Assembly (NCBI RefSeq): GCF_001591545.1
Contig: NZ_BCVC01000002.1
Location: 1-64,000, forward strand
Source of the DNA: Lederbergia lenta NBRC 16444
Lineage (GTDB): Bacteria; Bacillota; Bacilli; Bacillales; Bacillaceae_C
Direction of reading: 5' to 3'
Length of the DNA stretch: 64,000 bases
Each line of letters starts with the position of its first letter. The stretch's first letter is position 1. Below the pieces are notes generated by a model. The model did no database searches. It saw only the letters and a list, made by a program, of their open reading frames with translations, and was not told the origin of the DNA. Positions 36,480 to 45,045 of the stretch are shown here, piece by piece. The position numbers and the translations under genes were made by a program.

Positions 36480-36517
36480 TTAGTTAGAAAAGAAATATAA
36501 AGAAGGGGTTGAGGAAA

Positions 36518-37543
36518 TTGAAAAGAATATTATCTCTGATGCTTATAGCCCTACTTGTTCTGACAATTGCAGCATGTGGAAATAAGGAGGAAGAGAAAGA
36601 GAGCGAAGGGAAATCTTCAACAAAAGTAACCGTGTATTCGCCACACCAAGCTGAAATTATTAATCCGATTGTAAAAGAGTTCCAGGATAGAACGAAAATC
36701 GAAGTGGAGCTTGTAACAGGTGGGACAGGTGAGTTGCTAAACCGCGTAAAGGCAGAGTCCAATAAAGCATTGGGCGATGTGTTTTGGGGAGGCGGAGCAG
36801 AATCCTTAGCCGCTTTTACAGACAACTTTGAGCCATATAAAGTGGAAAATGATGCAGACATTGCTGATATCTACAAGAGTGCCGATGGGGCATGGACTGG
36901 TTTTTCTGCCTTGCCGATGGTAATTATGTATAACAAAGATTTGGTGAAAGAAGACGAGGTTCCAAAGTCTTGGAGCGATTTACTCGATCCAAAATGGAAA
37001 GGGAAAATTGCATTTGCCGATCCAGCGAAATCAGGATCTTCCTATACACAACTTGTTACGATGTTATTTGCGAATAAGGATGATGGAAAAGACGGATGGG
37101 ATTTCGTGAGTAAGTTTGTGGATCACCTAGATGGAAAAATTTTAGGTGGATCAAGCATGGTATTTAAAGGTGTAGCAGATGGGGAATTCCCTCTTGGTAT
37201 TACGTTAGAAGAAGCAGCCTATCGCTATATTTCTGGCGGCGCAAATGTGGATGTGACATATCCAACGGAAGGAACATCATCTGTACCTGATGGAATGGCA
37301 TTAATAAAAGGAGCAAAGAACAAAGAAAATGCCCAGAAATTTTTGGACTTTTTAGCAAGTAAAGATGTCCAAGAGATTATCGTAAAAGAATTTAATAGAC
37401 GCTCTATTCTTGATGATGTAGAAGCGCCAGAAGGGTTAATTACTTCTAAAGAAATTCCTTTAGTTGACTATGATTTTAATTGGGCTTCAGAAAACCAAGA
37501 TGATGTAATGAAAAAGTTCCAAGATTTAATTATTGGAAAATAG
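36518..37543 (+). CDS. ABC binding lipoprotein, ferric/hexose-phosphate class
   Basis: 341 residues; the signal peptide ends TIAAC with lipidated Cys20. The mature part is a class-C solute-binding protein of the FbpA/AfuA/HptA family (VTVYSPHQAEII at its start). Members bind Fe3+, phosphonates or hexose phosphates. The paired Tyr ligands typical of iron binders are not evident, and the promoter carries a cre site and no Fur box, so an organic phosphate is favoured (inference). Start: TTG at 36518 after GAAGGGG; a TTG nine bases earlier is also in frame but sits on the ribosome site. It begins the operon binding protein, ATPase, permease. Confidence 0.86.
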   Translation: MKRILSLMLIALLVLTIAACGNKEEEKESEGKSSTKVTVYSPHQAEIINPIVKEFQDRTKIEVELVTGGTGELLNRVKAESNKALGDVFWGGGAESLAAFTDNFEPYKVENDADIADIYKSADGAWTGFSALPMVIMYNKDLVKEDEVPKSWSDLLDPKWKGKIAFADPAKSGSSYTQLVTMLFANKDDGKDGWDFVSKFVDHLDGKILGGSSMVFKGVADGEFPLGITLEEAAYRYISGGANVDVTYPTEGTSSVPDGMALIKGAKNKENAQKFLDFLASKDVQEIIVKEFNRRSILDDVEAPEGLITSKEIPLVDYDFNWASENQDDVMKKFQDLIIGK

Positions 37544-37566
37544 CGTAAATATTTGAATTGAAAAAG

Positions 37567-37600
37567 AAGAATCGTTTTTTACAGCGGTTCTTTCTTTGAT
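37567..37600 (+). terminator. intra-operon attenuator hairpin
   Basis: aagaatcg pairs with cggttctt, followed by tcttt, between binding-protein and ATPase genes. It probably lowers expression of the downstream genes relative to the binding protein. Confidence 0.55.
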
Positions 37601-37614
37601 AGGAGGAAATTATT

Positions 37615-38718
37615 GTGACAGACGTTCGAATAGATAGAGTAACAAAGTATTTTGGTGAGATGAAGGCAATTAATAATGCTGACATTCATATTGAAGAAGG
37701 AGAATTTTTTACCTTACTTGGCCCAAGTGGGTGTGGGAAAACGACTTTATTACGAGCGCTAGCAGGGTTTTATCGGCAAGATGAAGGAGATATTTATTTT
37801 GGCGAGAAATGTATTAATGATTTGCCAGCACATAATAGAAATATAGGGATGGTATTCCAGAGTTATGCTATTTTTCCGCATATGTCTGTGTTTGATAATG
37901 TTGCTTATGGTTTAAAAGCACGTAAGGTAAAGAAGCAAGAGATTCAGAGACGAGTGATGGAAGCACTGGAAATGGTAGAACTTGCCCATTTAAAAGATCG
38001 CCAACCATCACAAATGAGTGGTGGACAACAACAGCGTATTGCATTAGCCCGTGCCATTGTTATTCACCCTGGATTGTTATTAATGGATGAGCCCTTATCT
38101 AATCTGGATGCCAAATTACGTTTGAAAATGCGCTCAGATATTCGGGAACTGCAAAAACGACTTCATATTACAACTGTATATGTAACACATGATCAAGAAG
38201 AAGCATTAGCAGTTTCCGATCGAATCGCAGTTTTAAATAATGGGGAAATCCAGCAAATTGGGAAACCATATGAAATATATTTAAGACCGAGAAATAAATT
38301 TGTTGCCAATTTTATTGGAACGACAAATTTTTTAGATGGAGAACTCGTTCAACGAGTAGCAGGGGAGTCTGTAGTAAAAGTGGAAGGAGTGGAGTACCCA
38401 GTTTCTATTAATCAATCATATGAAGGAAAAGTAATTTATAGTGTCAGACCAGAACAAATTAAAATGAAAAAGCCTGAAACAAAGCTGGCGGGCGTATTTC
38501 TGCAAGGGATGATCAAGGAAACAATGTTTCTAGGTGAAAAAGTAGAGTACACAGTAGAATTAGCATCTGGTAAGTCTGTAAGTATACATGAGCATGCTAT
38601 TAGTTATCGCGATTTGATGAATGAAGGAGAGAAAATTGAATTTTATATAAATCCAGAGGAGGCAATTATTTATTCGGAAAGTGGAGAGGAGGCGCTGAAT
38701 CTCCATGGCAACGCCTAA
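37615..38718 (+). CDS. ABC transporter ATPase (FbpC/PotA type)
   Basis: 367 residues. Nucleotide-binding domain (1-240) with Walker A GPSGCGKTT, Q-loop FQSYAIF, signature MSGGQQQRIALARA, Walker B LLLMDEP and the switch His in YVTHDQEE. A TOBE-like C-terminal domain (about 245-360) may regulate the cycle. It powers the fused permease encoded next, with which it overlaps by 14 bases. The GTG start follows ATAGGAGGAAATTATT. Confidence 0.93.
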   Translation: MTDVRIDRVTKYFGEMKAINNADIHIEEGEFFTLLGPSGCGKTTLLRALAGFYRQDEGDIYFGEKCINDLPAHNRNIGMVFQSYAIFPHMSVFDNVAYGLKARKVKKQEIQRRVMEALEMVELAHLKDRQPSQMSGGQQQRIALARAIVIHPGLLLMDEPLSNLDAKLRLKMRSDIRELQKRLHITTVYVTHDQEEALAVSDRIAVLNNGEIQQIGKPYEIYLRPRNKFVANFIGTTNFLDGELVQRVAGESVVKVEGVEYPVSINQSYEGKVIYSVRPEQIKMKKPETKLAGVFLQGMIKETMFLGEKVEYTVELASGKSVSIHEHAISYRDLMNEGEKIEFYINPEEAIIYSESGEEALNLHGNA

Positions 38719-40363
38719 ACGCAAAAAGTTATTTCAATGGGATTTCTGGAACTTCGTTACGATTGCCGCTTTTCTATTAGTACTTTTATTTTTAATTTAC
38801 CCGTTATTTAATATTTTTATTAATAGCTTTATTCAAGAAGGAAAGTTTACATTAGAAACATATAAAGACTTTTTTTCATTAAAGTATTATTATAGTTCTC
38901 TAACTAATAGTTTAATTGTATGTTCATTAGCGACGATTTTTGCTATTTGTTTAGGGTTGCCAATGGCTTATATTATGGCTAGGTTTGATATTCCTTTTAA
39001 GAAAACCATTCATATTTTAATTATTTTAACATTGCTCTCTCCACCTTTTATTGGAGCATATTCTTGGATTTTAATGCTTGGTAATAATGGGTTTTTAACA
39101 AGGTTTTTTCATGGTATTGGCTTAAATACAAAATCGATTTATGGATTGCATGGTATGATCTGGGTGTTTACAATCCAATTTTATCCGCATATTTATCTGT
39201 ATGTGTCCGGAGCATTAAAAACAATTGACTCATCATTAGAAGAAGCTGCGGAAAGTTTAGGAAGCACACGCTGGGAAAAATTAAAAACCGTGACGATTCC
39301 ACTAATTTTCCCTACTTTGTCTACAGGTGCTCTCATGGTATTTATGGCTTCCTTTGCTGACTTTGGTACACCAATGTTGATGGGGCAAGGGATTAAAGTA
39401 TTACCAATTCTAGCTTACGAACAATTTATTAGTGAAATGGGTTCTAACCCTGCAATGGCAAGTACTTTAAGTATGATATTATTGGCTGTTAGTACGAGTA
39501 TTTTGTTTTTACAGCGATATTTAGTTTCTCGTAAAACATTTACGATGAGTTCGATGAGACCACCTGCTATCATTAAGTTAAAACCATTTCAAAAATTCTT
39601 GGCTATGACCTACGTTTTTATCGTCGTTGGCGTATCAATTATTCCACAAGCGACAGTCATAACAACCTCATTTCTAAAGACAAATGGACCAGTGTTCACG
39701 AGTCAGTTTAGTTTAGATAGCTATCGCGAAGTATTGTATCGAGTACCAAAAGCGATCGTCAATACGTTTACTTATGCCAGTGTGGCAATTGCATTCATGT
39801 TAATCGCAGGTTTATTATTATCTTATGTCGTTGTCAGGAGGAGTTCTAAACTAAGTTCGCTCTTGGACGCGCTAATTATGATTCCTTACGTTATACCAGG
39901 AACCGTGCTCGGAATCAGTTTAATTATAGCTTTTAACAAGCCGCCATTAGAATTAACAGGAACATGGATTATCTTGGTGATAGCCTATTTTATTAGGAAA
40001 CTACCATATACGATGAGGTCAAGCACGGCGATATTATACCAAATTGATAAGAGTGTAGAAGAGGCATCAATTAGCCTTGGAGTGCCTCCGATGAAGACAT
40101 TTTTTAAAACTACAGCTGTTTTGATGATTCCAGGCGTTTTATCTGGGGCGATTTTAAGTTGGGTTACAACGATTAATGAATTGAGCTCAACGATCGTTTT
40201 ATATGCGGGTTCGACTGCAACGATTACTGTTGCAATATATAGTGAAGTCTTCACAGCAAATTTTGGCACAGCGGCAGCGCTAGCATCAATTTTGTCTTTA
40301 AGCACAATTATTTCACTCATAATTGTTACCATTATTTCAGGGAAAAAGGGCGTATCTATTTAA
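38705..40363 (+). CDS. fused double-domain ABC permease
   Basis: 552 residues with about 12 membrane helices, consisting of two complete permease halves in tandem. Each half has an EAA loop: LEEAAESLGSTRWEKLKTVTIP near residue 178 and VEEASISLGVPPMKTFFKTTAV near 450. This double layout is typical of ferric-ion (FbpB) and 2-aminoethylphosphonate/hexose-phosphate transporters, so the single polypeptide forms the whole channel. The start overlaps the ATPase gene and has GGAGAGGAGG upstream. The stop codon lies inside a small palindromic repeat. Confidence 0.92.
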   Translation: MATPKRKKLFQWDFWNFVTIAAFLLVLLFLIYPLFNIFINSFIQEGKFTLETYKDFFSLKYYYSSLTNSLIVCSLATIFAICLGLPMAYIMARFDIPFKKTIHILIILTLLSPPFIGAYSWILMLGNNGFLTRFFHGIGLNTKSIYGLHGMIWVFTIQFYPHIYLYVSGALKTIDSSLEEAAESLGSTRWEKLKTVTIPLIFPTLSTGALMVFMASFADFGTPMLMGQGIKVLPILAYEQFISEMGSNPAMASTLSMILLAVSTSILFLQRYLVSRKTFTMSSMRPPAIIKLKPFQKFLAMTYVFIVVGVSIIPQATVITTSFLKTNGPVFTSQFSLDSYREVLYRVPKAIVNTFTYASVAIAFMLIAGLLLSYVVVRRSSKLSSLLDALIMIPYVIPGTVLGISLIIAFNKPPLELTGTWIILVIAYFIRKLPYTMRSSTAILYQIDKSVEEASISLGVPPMKTFFKTTAVLMIPGVLSGAILSWVTTINELSSTIVLYAGSTATITVAIYSEVFTANFGTAAALASILSLSTIISLIIVTIISGKKGVSI

Positions 40364-40395
40364 CGGGGGGCTGACCCCCGTTGCGTTAAACTGCT
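40360..40395 (+). repeat. GC-rich small palindromic repeat, copy 1
   Basis: tttaacgggggg and cccccgttgcgttaaa can pair around ctga; the permease stop codon (TAA, 40361-40363) is inside. A related block follows the pgcA gene at 60695. This looks like a dispersed Bacillaceae mini-repeat and could damp transcription into the next gene. Confidence 0.5.
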
Positions 40396-40414
40396 AAAGT
40401 AAGGAGGGGACACA

Positions 40415-41530
40415 TTGAAAAAGTGGTTGAGTATCATTAGTTTGATCATTGTTTTTCTATGTGTATTTTTCCTCTATACTTTAAAACCGGAAAATGTGAA
40501 TGAACATCAAATGGTAAATAAAGAACGGATTACATTTTGGGCATATTCACCGGGATTATTAAAGATTGCAGATCAATTTGAAAAAGAGAATCCAGATGTA
40601 CGAGTTGTGAAAAAACTTTTGAAAAACTCAACAATATTATTGGAAGAGCTCTATGCGGCCCAATCTGCAGGAAATTCTCCCGATATTGCTGAAATTCCTT
40701 CGTGGTATGGTATTGCTCCACTAATAGAATCAGATGCGATTTTACCCATGGATGAATATTTAACGACGGAATTCCAGGTAGCGATGCCGAAATCCATTGC
40801 AAAACGTTTTTTACTTGACGATGTTTTATGGGCAATCCCACTCAACTATGAAATACCAATTTTATATGCGAATGATGCAATATTATCACATGATAAGGTC
40901 TCATTAGAAAATATAAACAGTTTCTCTAAATTGCTTGAAATGGGGGAAAAGTTAGAGCATCCAAATGTAAAGTGGGCTATCAATGCAGATAACTTATATC
41001 CATGGTATATAGAGAATTTAAATGAGGGATCTGAAAAAACTGTTGCTTCGCTAATCGATGAATATGAAGAGATTCTTCTTCATATGAACCATATGGCATT
41101 AACTCAATTTGTGAATGGCGAGGGTGCAGTCCTACTTAGCTCTTCAGGTAAGATGCAGTTAATTGAAAAATTAATTGGTAGTAGATTTAAGTGGAGCATG
41201 CGCCTATTTCCAGTAGCGCCCGAAAATATCATTCCGAATGGAAATGGAATTGTAATTTTAAAAAATGAAAAGGTTCCATCAGATTATACAAGACAGTTTC
41301 TTCGTTATATTCAAGAAGAGGATCAGTTGAAGACATTAGCAATGGAGCAGTCGCTAATACCTGCTAATATGCGGTTAATAAAAAATGAAAAATTTCATAA
41401 TTTTTATCGCCACTTTCCTGGCTACCAGAAGATGCTGATTGAAAGTTTGAAAGCCGAAGGGCAATTTTTACGTAAAGACGATGAAGTGGAGTGGAAGATG
41501 ATCTTGCATGCAAATGAAAATAAAGAATAG
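40415..41530 (+). CDS. membrane-anchored solute-binding protein (type 1)
   Basis: 371 residues. The N-terminus is hydrophobic (about 4-22), but there is no lipobox Cys and no clear cleavage site, so it is probably held by a signal anchor. The rest resembles the large type-1 binding-protein family (UgpB/MalE-like: ITFWAYSPG, then SPDIAEIPSW, LWAIPLN). It has no matching permease pair of its own in the operon. It could be an accessory or sensor subunit, reporting ligand to the kinase encoded upstream, or a second binding protein for the fused permease; both are inference. AAGGAGGGG precedes the TTG start. The next gene begins directly at the stop codon. Confidence 0.75.
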   Translation: MKKWLSIISLIIVFLCVFFLYTLKPENVNEHQMVNKERITFWAYSPGLLKIADQFEKENPDVRVVKKLLKNSTILLEELYAAQSAGNSPDIAEIPSWYGIAPLIESDAILPMDEYLTTEFQVAMPKSIAKRFLLDDVLWAIPLNYEIPILYANDAILSHDKVSLENINSFSKLLEMGEKLEHPNVKWAINADNLYPWYIENLNEGSEKTVASLIDEYEEILLHMNHMALTQFVNGEGAVLLSSSGKMQLIEKLIGSRFKWSMRLFPVAPENIIPNGNGIVILKNEKVPSDYTRQFLRYIQEEDQLKTLAMEQSLIPANMRLIKNEKFHNFYRHFPGYQKMLIESLKAEGQFLRKDDEVEWKMILHANENKE

Positions 41531-42379
41531 GTGTTGATGAACTGTATGACAATTTCAGTGCTAGAACTATTTAATCAAGGGAAATTGGGTATTCCGGAAA
41601 TATGTGAAGATTTATATGTGGTAAACGATCATTTTGTAGCAGTTATAGATGGTGCAACGAACATAACCGGTAATTTAATACATGGGAAAGCACCTGGCAG
41701 ACTTGCAGCAGAAGTAATTCAACGTGTGATTCTAGAAGCTAGAATGGATGTGACATTACAAGAGTTAATTGCTGACATAAATAAAAATTTGCAAATATTA
41801 TATGAGGAATATGGTATTTTAGATGACATTAAGAAGTGTGCTTGGATGGCGCCTACAGCGTGCTTAATTTGCTATAGCCATTATTATCAAGAGGTTTGGC
41901 AATTAGGTGATTCCCAGTGTATGATCGATGGACAACTCCATACAAATGAAAAACAAATTGATGATATTACAGCTAATGCAAGGGCGTTATTTCTCGAAGC
42001 TGAAATTAAAAAAGGGAAAACAATAGAAGACCTGCTTGAGCATGATACAGGATGGGATTATATCAAGACATTAATTCAACTGCAGTATTATTTGCAAAAT
42101 GATAGAGACAGTCAGTTTGGGTTTGAGGTAATCAATGGATTCGATGTTGATTTTTCAAGAGTAAAAACGATTCAAGTACCAAAAGATGCGAAAACAATCA
42201 TCCTAGCATCAGATGGCTACCCTATGTTGAAAACGACATTGAACGAAACAGAAAGTGAATTACAGCATTTGCTTCAAACAGATCCGCTTTGCTTTCGCCA
42301 GTTTAAATCTGCTAAAGGACTACAAAAAGGACATCTTTCCTTTGATGATCGAACATATATTAAGTTTGAAATTGCATAA
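41531..42379 (+). CDS. PP2C-like protein phosphatase
   Basis: 282 residues from the GTG at 41531; an ATG at 41546 is an alternative start. Metal-binding motifs of the PPM/PP2C family are present in order: EDLYVVNDHFVAVIDGATN (Asp40 with Gly41), WQLGDSQC near 137, ILASDGYP near 225 and FDDRTYI near 272. No signal peptide or membrane helix is seen, so it acts in the cytoplasm. It directly follows an anchored binding protein in a transporter operon, an unusual place for a serine/threonine phosphatase. Possible substrates are transporter subunits, an unlinked Ser/Thr kinase target, or a small phosphorylated sugar (speculative). Confidence 0.78.
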   Translation: MLMNCMTISVLELFNQGKLGIPEICEDLYVVNDHFVAVIDGATNITGNLIHGKAPGRLAAEVIQRVILEARMDVTLQELIADINKNLQILYEEYGILDDIKKCAWMAPTACLICYSHYYQEVWQLGDSQCMIDGQLHTNEKQIDDITANARALFLEAEIKKGKTIEDLLEHDTGWDYIKTLIQLQYYLQNDRDSQFGFEVINGFDVDFSRVKTIQVPKDAKTIILASDGYPMLKTTLNETESELQHLLQTDPLCFRQFKSAKGLQKGHLSFDDRTYIKFEIA

Positions 42380-42438
42380 AAACAATAGCCATAATTGCAA
42401 AATTGGTGGGTGTAAATACTAATTTAATCCCTGATAGT

Positions 42439-42481
42439 AAAAAAACTGCCTGACAGCATTTAAATGCTGTCAGGCAGTTTT
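42439..42481. terminator. bidirectional terminator
   Basis: aaaaaactgcctgacagcat pairs perfectly with atgctgtcaggcagtttt. It ends the PP2C operon and, on the other strand, the mannose transporter gene. Confidence 0.9.
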
Positions 42482-42485
42482 GGTT

Positions 42486-44417
42486 TTATTGAATTGTATC
42501 TAGCAATTGATATGCTTCTTCTGTTGTTTTCACAGATAAAAGATCGTTTCTAAATGTATCGTCCATTAACTTACGAGAGAGCATTTGTAAGATTTTCAAA
42601 TGTTCATCTCCGGCGTTTTGTTCAGGTACAGCAATCATAAAGATAATTTTAGCGTCTGTACCGTCAAAGCTTTTCCAATCAACCCCATCGCGTTGAAGTC
42701 CGAATACGACTGCAGGGCGTTTTACAGCATTTGATTTGCCGTGTGGAATAGCAATGTTCGTACCGATACCAGTCGTACTTTGTGCTTCCCGATTTAAGAT
42801 TGCTTCTTTAAAAGCTTCTTTTGAATCAAGAACATTATTTGCATATAGTTTTTCAATCATCTCATCGATGACATCATCACGAGTTGTACCACTTAAGTTT
42901 ACATCGATTAATTGTTCATTTGTGATATCTGTTAATTTATGAATTTCTTTTTCAGTTGGTGCAGATTCCTTTTCTGCTTCCACATGTTCAGGAATTGGCG
43001 CACCCCCAGCTATTGCTGGCTCAGGATTAACATCTTTCTTCAAAAAGTTTACCATAAATGCTGTTACAAATACCCCGACAATTGCTGCAATGAAGAACAT
43101 AAGCACATTATCAACTGCACCAAGGGCTGCAACAATTGGACCACCATGAGCAACTCTATCGCCAACGTTTCCGATCATCGCAATAACTGACCCAACGATA
43201 GAACCAACCATAATACTTGGAATTACTCGAAGTGGATCTTGTGCGGCAAAGGGGATAGCACCTTCTGTAATACCGAATAATCCCATCGTGAATGATGCTT
43301 TTCCTGTTTCTTGTTCAGCTTTTTGATATTTCTTTTTGTTTAAAAATGTAGCTAATCCCATTCCAATTGGTGGAATACAAATGGCTACTGCAATTGGTCC
43401 CATGATTTCATAGTTACCTTCGACAATCATTGCTGATCCGAATAAGAATGCAACTTTATTAAATGGACCGCCCATATCAAAGGAAATCATTGCTCCAAGT
43501 ATAATTGCGAGTAAAATAGAGCTCGTTCCTTGCATACCAGCAAGCCAAGTAGTTAACGCTTCAAATACTCCTGCAACAGGAGCGCCAATGATATAAATAA
43601 AAGCCAATCCGACAATTAACGTAGCGAAAATAGGGATGATAATAATTGGCATGATTGGTAGAAGTGCTTTTGGTACTTTGATCTTTTTAATCCCAAGTGC
43701 AACATAACCAGCAAGGAAACCTGCGATAATACCACCAATGAATCCCGCTCCTGCTTCACTTCCGTAAAAACTACCGTTGGCTGCAATGAAACCGCCAATC
43801 ATCCCAGGCGCAAGTCCGGGTCTGTCTGCGATACTAACGGCAATAAACCCAGCTAAAATAGGGATCATAAATGTGAAAGCAGCGCCACCAAGACTTTCGA
43901 TTGTTTTCCAGATAGAATCTTCAGGAATAACAATACCACCCGGTGTTTTTTCTCCGCCTAGAGTCAAAGCAATTGCAATTAAAAGACCACCGATAACAAT
44001 AAACGGGATCATGTAAGATACACCATTCATCAAGTGACGATAAATTGGATTTTGTTTCGAAGCTCTATCTTTTTTCGTATCATCAATGGAACGTTGTTCT
44101 GGTTTAAATACCGGCACATCACCAGCATTAAATTTATTAATTAGTTCTTCAGAGCGGCGAATACCGTCTTGTACCCCTGTAACAATGACGCGCTTTCCAG
44201 CAAAACGTTCTTTATCAACCGTTTTATCTGCTGCGATAATAATACCATCTGCTTCTTGAATATCTTGATCTGTGAGTGCGTTTTCAACACCGGTAGATCC
44301 TTGTGTTTCTACTTTTATATCGACGCCAAGTTTTTCCCCGGCCTTTTGCAAGTTTTCTGCTGCCATGTATGTGTGAGCGATGCCAACAGGGCAAGCGGTT
44401 ACAGCTAAGATCTTCAT
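42486..44417 (-). CDS. manP: PTS mannose transporter, EIIBCA
   Basis: 643 residues of the fructose/mannitol PTS family in the order EIIB, EIIC, EIIA. EIIB has the phospho-Cys9 in VTACPVG; EIIC (about 130-460) has the conserved GEKTPGG, FDMGGPFNK and ITEGAIPFAAQDPLRVIPS blocks; EIIA (about 490-640) carries the phospho-His559 in IAIPHGKS. Length, domain order and block-by-block sequence match B. subtilis ManP (recalled), so mannose uptake with phosphorylation is likely. Start at 44417 after AAGGAGG; an ATG 21 bases further upstream has no site. The manR gene lies upstream in the same direction. manA, adjacent in B. subtilis, is not in this window. Confidence 0.9.
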   Translation of the reverse strand: MKILAVTACPVGIAHTYMAAENLQKAGEKLGVDIKVETQGSTGVENALTDQDIQEADGIIIAADKTVDKERFAGKRVIVTGVQDGIRRSEELINKFNAGDVPVFKPEQRSIDDTKKDRASKQNPIYRHLMNGVSYMIPFIVIGGLLIAIALTLGGEKTPGGIVIPEDSIWKTIESLGGAAFTFMIPILAGFIAVSIADRPGLAPGMIGGFIAANGSFYGSEAGAGFIGGIIAGFLAGYVALGIKKIKVPKALLPIMPIIIIPIFATLIVGLAFIYIIGAPVAGVFEALTTWLAGMQGTSSILLAIILGAMISFDMGGPFNKVAFLFGSAMIVEGNYEIMGPIAVAICIPPIGMGLATFLNKKKYQKAEQETGKASFTMGLFGITEGAIPFAAQDPLRVIPSIMVGSIVGSVIAMIGNVGDRVAHGGPIVAALGAVDNVLMFFIAAIVGVFVTAFMVNFLKKDVNPEPAIAGGAPIPEHVEAEKESAPTEKEIHKLTDITNEQLIDVNLSGTTRDDVIDEMIEKLYANNVLDSKEAFKEAILNREAQSTTGIGTNIAIPHGKSNAVKRPAVVFGLQRDGVDWKSFDGTDAKIIFMIAVPEQNAGDEHLKILQMLSRKLMDDTFRNDLLSVKTTEEAYQLLDTIQ

Positions 44418-45045
44418 ATATAAGTCCTCCTTATTCATAGTATTAAATGACTACATTCATCTTATACCAAAAGGATTATGTATATATTTTTCTTTTTACC
44501 GTAAGTTCCGGTAAAAAGAATATATTGATCTGAAGGTGCAATGTGATAACGAAAGGGCGGAGCAAAAATTAGTGGAAGAAATGAAGCAGACTTTCTATTG
44601 AAGCGATCAAACTTAAAGAAGAAAAAACGATGGCAGAAGTTAGTCTAAAGGAAGTTAGCTGATAAAGGAAGGATTTTTGCGACTAATTTTATCAAAAGGA
44701 TGACACGTCTAAACTGAAAGCAAATGGAATGATGCAGATGCTAAATCATTAGGCAACTGCATCACTGGCTACTAACAGTTAGGAATTCTACACCCGTGTC
44801 ACATAAAGTATGATTGGAAAATGAGTTTATTTGAATAGCACAATAATAAATTATATTTCCCAGGAAATCGACATATTCTTTTATATTTAAAATCGTTCAG
44901 TTTATTATATATAAGGTTATTCGACAAGCGGGTGTTACTGTTATCCCTCGAACGAGATGAAGGAAATAGTGGAGGAAATGTAGGGAAATAAGCGGCCACT
45001 ATTTCTTTCAATTAGTATGGAGAGGATAGGTGGTATAACTACTTG
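44418..45045. other. gap: manP control region and decayed sequence
   Basis: The left 110 bases hold the manP promoter and an inverted repeat. From 44580 to 44780 on the plus strand there are protein-like fragments broken by stops (SIEAIKLKEEKTMAEVS, then AKSLGNCITGY after a frame change), perhaps a degraded gene. No product is recognised. Confidence 0.4.
44492..44518 (-). promoter_or_regulatory. inverted repeat before manP, candidate ManR operator
   Basis: CTTTTTACCG (44492-44501) and CGGTAAAAAG (44509-44518) form perfect 10-base arms around a 7-base centre, 75-100 bases before the manP start. This is the usual position for binding of a PRD-type activator such as ManR. Confidence 0.5.

Noticed and set aside
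36230-36517. Fur box before the Fbp/Afu-type binding protein
   Set aside because: No GATAATGATWATCATTATC-like sequence was found; a cre site was found instead.
44560-44660. Possible IS3-type transposase fragment
   Set aside because: The likeness to the helix-turn-helix of transposase OrfA is only a few residues. No terminal inverted repeats or target duplication are seen.
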